From Drechmeria coniospora (lineage: Eukaryota > Ascomycota > Sordariomycetes > Hypocreales > Ophiocordycipitaceae), in NCBI RefSeq assembly GCF_001625195.1, contig NC_054390.1:8157222-8221221 (forward strand): a stretch of DNA of 64,000 nucleotides, in the 5' to 3' direction. The position numbers were made by a program, and so were the translations under genes. The notes under the pieces are model-generated. The model saw only the letters and a list, made by a program, of their open reading frames with translations, had not been told where the DNA came from and ran no database searches. This document shows, in pieces, positions 1-9,500 of this stretch. Each line of letters opens with the position of its first letter. Position 1 is the first letter of the stretch.

Positions 1-425
1 CGCTTGCTCCTCGATTGACAGCTGGCCAAGGCAGTGCCCAAGATAAACAAAGGCTCGCCGCCGCGCGGGTAGAGCATCATCACCTAGTGACGGACAAGCC
101 AACCGGATCGACGGAGAATACCTTGCGCTTGTGAGGAGGATATTGAACACGTACAGCAACGGCCCCAAGGTCGTGCGCTCGATATTTCCTCTCATTCTTG
201 AATTTCCACACTGCCATGACGGACGAGAAGCAGACGCTCATGGACGGACGGTCGTCGACGGCGTCCGAAGCATCGGGAGGTAGGTGCCACGCGTCACGGC
301 GCAACCAACCCCTGGTGATAAAGGTGCCCTCTGGTGGTTGGTTCAGATCGGTTCGGATGCAATCCATCGGGACCGACCTCGTCTTCTTCACCATTGACGT
401 CCCATGCACGACGCACCAGTGACGC
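1..425. other. 5' flank of the PGC1-like gene; no gene seen
   Basis: This stretch precedes the first supported start codon. Short open frames on both strands have no recognisable domain, splice structure or start context. It probably holds the promoter and 5' untranslated region of the phospholipase gene that starts at 426. No clear TATA box was found. Confidence 0.5.
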
Positions 426-1779
426 ATGAATCAGAAGGGCACATCGCTGACCATGTTTTGCACTCCCACCGCAGCGCCGTGGACTTGGGCCATCCCGTCG
501 CGCCGCGCGCCCTCGCGTCTTCTCCCCCAGTGCATCGCCCACAGGGGCTATCGCGCCGCCTTTCCGGAGAACTCCATGGACGCCTTCGAGGGGGCGGTGC
601 AGGTCGGCGCGCACGCGCTCGAGACGGACGTGCGCCTATCCGCCGACGGTGTTGCCGTGCTTTCCCACGTGAGCGCTGCCCTCCCCTTGGCCAGCACCAC
701 CGTACGTGCTCTCGTATCCTTTCTCACCTGCCCCCTCGTAGGATGCCTCTCTGCAGCGTTGCTTCGGCATCGATAAAGCCGTTGGCGACTGCGACTGGGA
801 GTACCTTTCAACGCTCCAGACGTTGCGCGCGCCGCGCCAGGGCCTGCCGCGTCTCTGCGACCTGTTGCGCTGGCTTGCCGCGCCTTCGCGCGTCGCAAAG
901 ACTGGCGAGGACGGCGAGGACGGCGAGGACCGTCGGCGTCACGTCTGGGTTCTTCTGGATATCAAGGCATGTCAGACCGTCGGTTGGCGCGAGACCCTGT
1001 ACCTTGACTCGCACTGATGCCGTCGTGAAGCTCGACGATGACCCCAGAGCCCTCATGGACGCCATCGCCACGGCCCTGTCCCAAGTGCGACCCGGCGCCA
1101 TCCCATGGGAGGAACGAATTATGCTTGGCTGTTGGAACGTATGTCCCTCCGCCTCGATATCCCCTGTTGCCGCGTTTGACTCACAAAATCCTTCGTTGCG
1201 TTGTAGGCCGCGAGCATCCAGTCGGCCGCCCAGTGCCTGCCCGGCCTGCGGCGCGCCCACATCGGCTTCTCGCTGTCGTACGCTCGCCACTTTCTTGCCG
1301 TCCCCGATCTCGCCTTCAACATGGCGCAGCACACGCTGCTGGCCCCCTACCGCGGGCGTCGCTTCATGCGCGACCTCCTCGCCGCCCGCCGCGCCCTCTT
1401 CGTCTGGACCGTCAACTCCGAGCGCGGCATGGAGTGGTGCCTGCGCCAGAATGCCGCCCCCCACCGTCGTCCGGGGGCGGCCATGATGAAGCCCGGCTCG
1501 AGCTGCGGCACAGGTCAGGAGGAGTGCTCGGACGACAGCAAGAAGGACGGCCTCCTGGTCGACGGCGTCATCACCGACGACCCAAAGCTCTTCCTCGACG
1601 TCTGCGAGCGCTATGAGGATCAGCTCGACGGCAAGGCAAAGCCGAGGCCCATCACCGCCGGCGAGACCGTCGGCCTCGTGCTCCATATCCTTCTGAGGCA
1701 TCTGCTCGGCAAGTTGGTATTTGCCTACAGGCGTTTTTGGCTGCAAAAGTTGGATTACTTGCCAGAGGGTGACGGCTGA
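426..1779 (+). CDS. PGC1: Phosphatidylglycerol phospholipase C, GDPD family (PGC1-like)
   Basis: The product belongs to the glycerophosphodiester phosphodiesterase family and most resembles yeast Pgc1, which cleaves phosphatidylglycerol to diacylglycerol and glycerol phosphate on lipid droplets and mitochondria. Four exons join in frame: 426-668, 742-966, 1031-1138 and 1207-1779, giving 382 aa. The N-terminal IAHRGYRAAFPENSMDAF block and the ETDVRLS and VLSHDASLQRCFG segments carry the His-Arg, Glu/Asp and His residues typical of the GDPD barrel. DGVITDDPKLFLDVCERYED is the usual C-terminal barrel motif, followed by a hydrophobic tail (GLVLHILLRHLLGKLVF) that could anchor it to membrane. A serine/glycine/aspartate-rich insertion near residues 275-300 interrupts the barrel. 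Intron 2 (967-1030) has GC-AG ends. The start at 426 is the first ATG in frame; 453 (MFCTPT) is an alternative. Confidence 0.85.
967..1030 (+). other. GC-AG intron in the PGC1-like gene
   Basis: The intron begins GCATGT and ends GTGAAG. It is 64 bp long and contains an ACTGATG branch-like sequence. Removing it joins VWVLLDIK to LDDDPRALMDA, the order expected in Pgc1-type enzymes, with no frame change. No GT donor nearby gives an intact reading frame. Confidence 0.7.
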
Positions 1780-2177
1780 CGGGGCCGACCGACGGACAGA
1801 GGGAACGACGCTCGGGACCGTACCCGATACCCCGATATAATGGAGCATGCGATGGGAGAAACGTAAAGAACAGAATGTTCGCTCGACAATCACCCGACGT
1901 GGCAATGGCAGCACGGCATCGAATTCATGACCGTTGTGCAGCAGTGACATGATATATCGCGTTGCTCGCTCTCGCGTACAATGGACCGATGGCGAAAGGC
2001 CGCAGCACAGAGCGATTCGACCAGCTGCCGACTCGGCCGCTTGGCTCGTCGGTAGTAACGCCTGTCAACGCCCATGAATGCCACCGTCGGTCAGCTCGGC
2101 ATGCGCTCGGCCTGCGCCGCGGACCCGGCCTACCGTTCGACCCAACGTCGCCATTAGGTCAGCCTCGGGCCGGCGGC
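1780..2177. other. Convergent intergenic spacer; nothing recognised
   Basis: This is the spacer between the 3' ends of the PGC1-like gene and RTF1. It should hold both 3' untranslated regions. No repeat, RNA gene or coding signal was found. Confidence 0.5.
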
Positions 2178-4235
2178 TCAAATTTCCACGTCAATGTCCA
2201 GATCCAGAGCGCCGATGATGTCGTCGTCGACGAGCGGCTTGTGGATCATGGGAAGCCCCTTGCTCTCGACGTAGTTCTTCTCCTGCAGCTTCGCCAGGTG
2301 AGATGCCATCAGGGTGGGAGCGACCTTGGGCGTGCCCGCGGCTGGCGTGCTGGCGGCGCTGCCGTTCTGGGACGGCCTCGGCGTCGTCGCGTTCACGTCG
2401 TGGACAAACTTAGCCTTGGTCCGAAGTCGCCGCGACGGGTCGTCGGCCACGTGCTCGCCGCGGTGGAGAGCCTTCTCGATCTCGCGCGACCGAGCCTTCT
2501 CCTTCAGCTGGGCCTTGCGGACGAGCTCGGCGTTCATCCGTCGGTTCTCGCGGTTGCGCTCGGCGAGGCGATCCTGCTCCGTCGACGCCGCCGTGCCGCC
2601 GGCGCCCTTGGGAGGGCCGAGCGACGTCCTAAACGCCAGGCGCTGCCCCCGAAGCTTGTCGAGTTCCTCCTGCAGCTCCTCGGCCTTTTCCTCGTCGCCC
2701 CTCCGCGAGGCTTCCTCGAGCAGCCTCGCGACGCGCTCGCGCTCGGCCGGGTCGAAGCGTCGCTTCAGCTCGTTGCGTCTCGCCAGCCGCGCCTTGATGT
2801 CCTCGTTGGTCCAGTTGTGGTTGATGAGCGCGTTGATGGCGTCGATCTTGGCGTCGAGGAACTCCTTCGTGGGCAAGGAGACGCCGTCGTTGGTGCAGGT
2901 GATCTGGTAACGGTTGAGCTCGCCCTGTCGACGGTCAGAGTTGGTCATCGAGCGCGCCGCGGACGGGAGAGAGACGCACGTCGGTGAACTTGCCGCTCGA
3001 GGCGGCGATGAAGGGAAATTCCTTGACCGACTTGCCGTGAGCCCCCTTCACGTACTGGTCCGTCACGAAGACGCCGTTGGGTCCGGACAGCGCATAAGGT
3101 CTGCTCGTGACGAAGCCTGGAGGACGCGACGTCAGCGCCGCGAGATGAGGTGGGAAGAGGGAAGGGAGGGGGGAGGGGGGAGGGGGGGGGGCGGGTACCC
3201 TTGACGAGAGCCATTCGATACTGCTCGATGCCCGTCTCCGGATGGGTGCCGACCGAGATGCGAAGGTAGCAGCCGACGATGGCCTCCTCGAAGCCCGGCG
3301 TGAAGCACACTTGGGCGAACTCGTTGCGACCCAGCCGGACTCGCTCAAAGTCACGAAGCTCGGCGGGCGGCAGCTCCTCGGCCGTCTCCTTGTCCGCCGT
3401 TCGGCTTCGCGCCGGGCCAAAGTCGTCGTCGCTTTCCGGTTCGAGAGAGTCCCGGCGGGGGGAGAAGCCATCCTTGCGGCGCTCGTGGTCCTCCTTCCGT
3501 CTCTGCTTCTCCGCCCTCGCCCTGCGCAGTGAATCCATGGCCGTGCCGCTGGTCTTTCCGGCGCGAGGCCGCGAGGACTTGCGATCATCGTCGAGCTCGG
3601 CCGTGTCGGCGCTGCGCTTCTTCTTGGGATGCTTGCTCGCCTCGGCCTCCACCGTCGTCACCATCTGCCGCAGCAGGCGGTTCTGTCGTTGGCGTTGAAT
3701 CTCGGCATCGCGGTCGGCGATGAATTGCTCTCGCTCCACTTCGCGCATGGCCATGATGGCGGCCTTTTCCGCGAGGCTGACGAACATGCCGTCGACGGGA
3801 TACTTTTCGTCGTCGGCACCGCCATCGGGGGCGGCCGCGCGGCCGTGCGATGGCTGCTCGTCGTCCGAGTCGGACTCGTCCATCGGTGCCGACTCTAGAG
3901 AGTTTGGCGTCGAAGGTGTGGATGAACTAGATGGGCGAACGACGGTGGTGAGCGACGGACGGACCAACGGCAAGGGCAACGGCAGCGTTCGGCGACGAGT
4001 CGTCCGTCGTTGGCCGGCGAGCGGTGCGGTTGGGCCAAGCCGATGCAACGCAACCAAGGAAAACAGAGGAAAACACTCACTGCTCTCCTTCGTCCTCCGA
4101 CTCATGCCCTTTGGCTCGCCGCCTCGACTCCTTGGGCGGCGGCGTCGACGACGCTCGGCGGCCCGAACGAGCATCTCCCTCGTCTTCCGAGTCGCCGCCG
4201 GCGAGGGCGAGGAGCTCATCATCGATGTCGGACAT
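2178..4235 (-). CDS. RTF1: RNA polymerase II-associated protein RTF1 (Paf1 complex, Plus3 domain)
   Basis: Rtf1 is the Paf1-complex subunit that binds phosphorylated Spt5 and promotes H2B ubiquitination during elongation. Reading on the minus strand, the exons are 4235-4081, 3926-3199, 3116-2980 and 2924-2178; they join in frame to 588 aa. The protein starts MSDIDDELLALAGGD, then has a low-complexity acidic/serine region with PMDESDSDDEQ. A charged HMD-like segment follows, then the Plus3 domain from about residue 237 (PPAELRDFERVRLGRNEFA, then VTDQYVKGAHGK). The C-terminal helical region contains SWTNEDI-like and DPAERERVARLLEEA segments. Intron 2 (3117-3198) contains a strongly purine/pyrimidine-biased G-run on the plus strand. 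Length and domain order match the family. It diverges from COQ7 across a repeat-filled 1.2-kb spacer. Confidence 0.93.
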
Positions 4236-5403
4236 GATGGAATGCACTACCTGCGGTGCAGCCGCCGCGGCCGAGACGTTTGCTCGATTGTGAAGAAATC
4301 GTCCAAAGGGAAGCAAGGGTTCGTCTGGAGACGTCCTGCGGGACGAGGCTGTTCCAAGCAGGGCCAAGGGCGGTACAAGGCCGTTGAAAAGGAAGACGGA
4401 AGCAAAAGCACTCGAAAGAGGTATTGACACCGCGCCGAAGAAGGTGATGGACGGGGAAGGTCGATGACAATATCGACAGGAGACTCTACATGTGGGCGAG
4501 AGAATCGTCGTTGGGAGTTTGAGGGCAGGTGTAGATGCTTTGCAGGCACATTATTGTACAAGGACGGCGGATTCTTTGTCCGACCGAAGGGGATTGGGCC
4601 AATCGGGCCACAGCCACACAGAGGGTGAGTGTACATGTAAGCCACATCCAGCCACACAGAGGGCGAGTACTTATAGGTATGTACTCCGTGCCCTGCACTC
4701 CGTGAGTACAGTAAGTACTGTTTGTACTAGCGGAGCACAAGTACCTACAGCACCATGATGCAAGCCTACAGCACTTGTACTTGCACTGTACAATGACGCC
4801 GTACTCACTGTAAAGTACTCCGCACTCACTGCGCAAGGTCTCCGTACTCACTGTACAAGTACTCCGTATTCACTGTACAAGTACTCCGCAGCCACTGTAC
4901 AAGTACTCCTGGCTCACCGCCCAAGCACTCCGTACTCCCTGTATCAGTACTCCCATTACAAGTACTCTGTACTCACTGCACAAGCACTTTACGGTACTCA
5001 CTGCACAAGTGCTCTGTACTACCTGCACAAGCACTCCGTACCCACTGCGCACTAGTAATACTGCACAAACACTCTGTACTCACTGCACAAGCACTCCGTA
5101 CTCACTGTACAAGTACCTATTACTGCGCAAGCACTCCGTACTCTGTACTTTGAAGCTACCAAGGCAGTGTGTATCGTACCGTGCGGAGCCAGTATTCAAC
5201 TACAGTATGTACATGTACAGCTACTTACTGTACACCAATTGTACAGTATTGGGTACATTGAAATACTGAATTACGCATGTACATTATTTACTGCAACGTA
5301 CCAAGTACCGTCTCTCTCGGCGTCATAGACACTCGGCGATAAAATTCGCCTCATCATTGCCCTTCCCATCCGCTTCCTGCGGCGTCTCGCAACCGAAACC
5401 ACC
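4236..5403. other. Divergent RTF1/COQ7 promoter spacer, repeat-filled
   Basis: Both genes read outward from this spacer, so it must contain both promoters. Its middle is a degenerate ~22-bp tandem array (annotated separately). The outer parts show no gene. Much of the region is built of GTAC, TACTCCGTA and CACTGTACAAG words. Confidence 0.6.
4795..5150. repeat. Degenerate 22-bp minisatellite built on GTACTCCGTACTCACTG
   Basis: About fifteen imperfect copies of a ~22-23 bp unit are seen. The unit core is GTACTCCGTACTCACTG followed by TACAA or CACAA. The copies differ mainly by TACAA/CACAA and CCG/CTG changes. The array lies in the divergent promoter region of RTF1 and COQ7 and contains no open reading frame with protein-like composition. 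Confidence 0.8.
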
Positions 5404-6186
5404 ATGGCTCCTTCACGGCGTCTCGTCTGCGCTGCCCGTCCCTTCTATGCGAGGCCCGTTTGCTCTTCAACCGCTCGCCCCATGACCACAAGCTCGCCGG
5501 CGAGCGCGCACGGCACGTCCGAGGCAGCCGTCGATGCCGGCACGAGCAAGAAGTGCAAACCCCTGACAAAAGAGCAACGCGAGTTTCTTTCGGCAGCCGT
5601 GAGAATCATCATTTCTTCGCCGCCACCCATGGCTGACAGCTAATGGCCGCAGCTACGCGTCAACCAAGCGGGCGAGCTCGCCGCGACCCTCATCTACCAG
5701 GCACAGACGCCCGTCCTCATCCGACGTCACCCGCACCTCCGCCCTCTCATGAAGCACATGTACGACCAGGAGGCCGCCCACCTGGACACCTTCAACAACC
5801 TCATCCACAAGCACCGCGTTCGTCCGACCGCCCTGTACCCGTTGTGGTCCGTCCTCGCCACGGGGCTCGGCTGGTCCACGGCCGTCATGGGCCGAGAAGC
5901 CGCCATGGCCTGCACCGAAGCCGTCGAGACCGAGATCGGTGGCCATTACAACGGTCAGATTCGCACCCTCCTCGAGATGGTTTCCGAATGGGAAGCGCAG
6001 GGGCACGACGTTACCCTGGAGATTCGCGACCTGATATCGACGCTGAGGAGGATACGGGACGAGGAGCTCGAGCATCTAGATCACGCCCTGGATCACGATG
6101 CAAAAAAGGCAGAGCCTCATTGGCTCCTCACCAACGTCATCAGGGCAGGCTGTCGAGGTGCCATCTGGGTCAGTGAGCGTGTGTAA
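5404..6186 (+). CDS. COQ7: 5-demethoxyubiquinone hydroxylase, mitochondrial (COQ7/CAT5)
   Basis: Coq7 is the di-iron monooxygenase that hydroxylates demethoxyubiquinone in coenzyme Q synthesis at the mitochondrial inner membrane. Exons 5404-5598 and 5653-6186 join in phase 0 to 242 aa. The first ~35 residues are basic and lack acidic residues, fitting a mitochondrial presequence. The mature part begins LRVNQAGELAATLIYQAQ. Iron-ligand motifs are visible: the Glu of GELAA (about residue 73), the Glu/His pair in DQEAAHLDTF (about 105 and 108), ETEIGGHY, and the final EELEHLDHA. The length is typical. The 54-bp intron is flanked by GTGAGA and CCGCAG, and the ATG has a good context (ACCATGG). The gene converges on the phospholipase D gene 392 bp downstream. 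Confidence 0.95.
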
Positions 6187-6578
6187 TGGTCTGATTGCGC
6201 CTAGAGATACCCCTGCCGTGCACGCCTCGTTGTGCCTAGCTCTGCTCCCTGTGCTGCGAGTCCGAGGACAACATGTAACGATGGAATCGGCTCCGTACAG
6301 CCCGACCTTGGCACGAGGATACAAAACATGAAAACGCTCAAATCAAGGCTTCGCTGCAATGTGAAGACGCCGTTCCCCTCGCGGCAGCTGTCATCCCAAT
6401 ACGAGGGGGCGGGGGGGCCAACGTCATGGAGAATGCTGGGCTCTGCGAATGGACAGCCGCCAACGTACTTTTACATGTCCTCCTCGAGGAGAATTAATTA
6501 CTAGAGAGGGAGAATCGTTAGCATCGTCGCGCTCGCGCAAGTCGCGTCGGAGCAGATTGCGAAGCTGTGAGGCACGTA
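6187..6578. other. Convergent COQ7/PLD spacer
   Basis: The 392-bp spacer lies between two stop codons and should hold both 3' ends. A short G-rich run lies near 6407-6418. No gene, RNA or tandem repeat was recognised. Confidence 0.5.
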
Positions 6579-9500
6579 CTAGATGGCCAGCGGCGCAACA
6601 CCGTCGACCTGATAGCCCCAGTTGCCGTTTGTGTCCTCGGTGATGAGCCAGTCATACGGAAACAGAACGAGGCTGCCTTGCGTCATGTTCATGAGCTCGT
6701 CGGCATCTGCGCGGGATGGCATGTCCTCCAAGGTGAAGCCGCGCCTGCTCCCCTTGGTCGCGCCGCGACGACGGCGCTTGGCAGTGTCGGTCTGGCCTGA
6801 AGCGCCATTGGTGTCCTTGCTCTCCTTCGACGTCGTCTTCTCGGGCGAGGAAAAGGTCGTCTTGCGATCCGTGCTCTTGGTCGTCTGGCGATCGAGGGGC
6901 TTGGACGTGGAGTTTTCCAGTGCAGGGAAGGGGACGTTGTTCTGAGAGACTCCCGGAGGTGCTGCCGGAGGAGTCGCCGCATCAGGCGGCGAAGGGGTTC
7001 GAGACGCTCCATTCTTGACGGGAGCTTCCACGTCCACCACCGTCTCGCCATCGCCCGCCTCCTGGACTTCGGCCACGACCGCTTCGACCTTTTCGGGGTC
7101 GTGAAGAGGAAGCAGCAATTTCTCGACCGGTTCCGCGGCCTTCTCGGCGCCGTTCTGCGCCGCCTTCACAATCGCTTCGGGTCCCGGCGCGCCGATGCCA
7201 GCCCCTGCGACGGCAGATTTCAGCGTAGAACCCGGGTCGGTCTTCAATGCCGACTGCCCGGCCGCATTCTTGCCCTCCATGCTCGCGCGGAACCTTTCGC
7301 CGTACTCGGTGTACTCGCGGTACTCGTTCCACGTGCGCACCTCGGAGTCGGGCATGCAACGAAACACCCGACGGTAGAGTTTCGTGTTGTTGCTCGCCAC
7401 GCGGTTCCAAATTTCGTCCATGAAGCCGGGATCGATGGGGTCGCGCATGCAATCCTTCGTGATCGCGGCTGGTTTGATATCCGCCGCCATGGGGTGAGGA
7501 GCCCAAACTGTCGGACGGCCCGAGGCCGGGTCGATGCGAACGGGAGGGCCGCCGATGGCCGTGTCGTCCCCGACGGGCAACGGCGGGAGCTGAGCGGGTC
7601 GAGGCAGGCCGAGATCTTCCGTCGTCCTTCGATTCAACGGAGGCATGACTGGCATCCTGTCCTCTCCACCGTTGGCCTCGAGGTATCGGTTGTCCGGGTT
7701 GGCCGTCGGCTTGTGATGCACGGTAGGGGAGTCCAAGGTCCCCTTGCCCTCGGCATCCGCGTCGTGGACGAGAACTTCGTGCCCGTTCACTATGACCGAG
7801 TCGCGCCCCGAGTCGACGCCGTACGTCTCGGCCGCCTTCCAATGGTCCGGACCGTAGCCCGACAAGTCCAGCTGATGCGACGGAGCGCTCACTCGATCAT
7901 CCATGTCGGCCTCGTGGAGGGATTCCCTCCTCTCCTCGGAGATGGAGCGTGACAATTCCAAGTCTACGTCATGGTTGATGCTGAGCAGGCGTGATCGGCG
8001 AGTCCTCTTGGCCTTTTCGTGCCTCTCGTGACGGCCGGACGAGGAGCCCGCGGCCGAAGCCACGTCCTGGTGGTAAATGTCGTCCAGCTCCTGCTCAAAC
8101 GTCTCGCGGTCCAATTCCTTTTCGCGCTCCTCTTCCTGAATGGCGTCGACATCCAAGCCGAGATGCTCGCGCATCAGACGCAGCCGAAGGGTGTGGGCGA
8201 AGCGACCGACTTGGTACGGCTTGCCGGCCATGGTCGAGTCGATCATGTCCGTGTCCCGCACGATGGCGGCGCACTCCGAGTCTCGGGTGCCCAGCATGGA
8301 TCGTTCGTTGATGTTGGCCGATCCGATGAGGGCCACTCGATCGTCGACGACGATGGCCTTGGCGTGGATGTACAGCTGCTCGGTCACGAGCGTGTCGTTG
8401 CTCATCTTGCCCCACTGGCGCAGCGAGTAGAACGCAATGTAGTCTTCGGGCTCGATGCCGGCGGCGCGGAGACGTCCAAAGATGGACTGCTCGCCCCGGC
8501 ATATGCTCTTGTACTGGCACATGACGATGAGCCGGACACTGGTGCCCTCCTGCTCGTCGACGGTGTTCTGGAAGCCCGGCATGAGGGGGATGACGATGAC
8601 GCAGCGCCAGTCCTCGTTGTTCTCGTGAGCGCGGATGATGCGGTCGACGAGGGCATCGCCGATGCGGTTGACGATCTTGGTGTTGTAGGCCTCGGTGCTC
8701 GTGATGAAGAACTGGTTCTCCATGTAGACGAAATGCTCCGACTCCTCGATCATCTGGACGTAGGCGTTCTGGATGCTGTGCTCGGTGCCGTTGGTGCCCA
8801 GGGACCACGTCGTCGCGGAGCGCAGGATCTGCACCTCGCAGGTGCCCGTGAGGCCGAGGGCCTCGAGCTCGTCGAGCCGGGCGTCGGGAGGCGGCAGCAG
8901 GAAGGGCAGGGGGCGCGTCGGCTTCCGTCCGCGGCGAAGATAGTTCCAGCGCTGGACGAAATGGCGCGTCATGTCCCTCGCGGGCTGGCCGACGACCTGC
9001 ATGGACACGTCGTGCCACGGCATCCGCGGGACCTTGCTCCGATCGTACATCTCCTCGTAGGGCTCGTTGAGGCGGAAGAAATCCTGGACGCGCGGGTTGG
9101 AGTAGTCCTTGCCGGGGAAGAGCTGGCAGTGCTCGGCGTCCCTCGGGCCCTCGGAGGTCTCGAAGCCCGTCGGCTTGTCGTCGACGATGGGGTGCTGGGG
9201 GGCGTCCCAGCGACCGAAGCAGAGGTCCATGCCGCCGACAAAGGCCACGTCGTGATCGACGATGCAGATCTTCTCGTGGTGGGCGAAGAAGAACTGGTTC
9301 TTCTTGAACTGGTTCGGCGACCGCTGGATGAAGATGTTCTCGTGCAGGTTGAGGAGCGAGAACTTGGTGTACTCGGAGTCGATGGGGATGGCGGCCTCGA
9401 CGTTGCGGTAGATGATGACAAAGATCTTGACGCCCTCCTGGGCCTTCTTCTGGAGCAGGCGATCGAGCCTCCACTTCTGGCTGATGGCGGCCGGTCGTCT

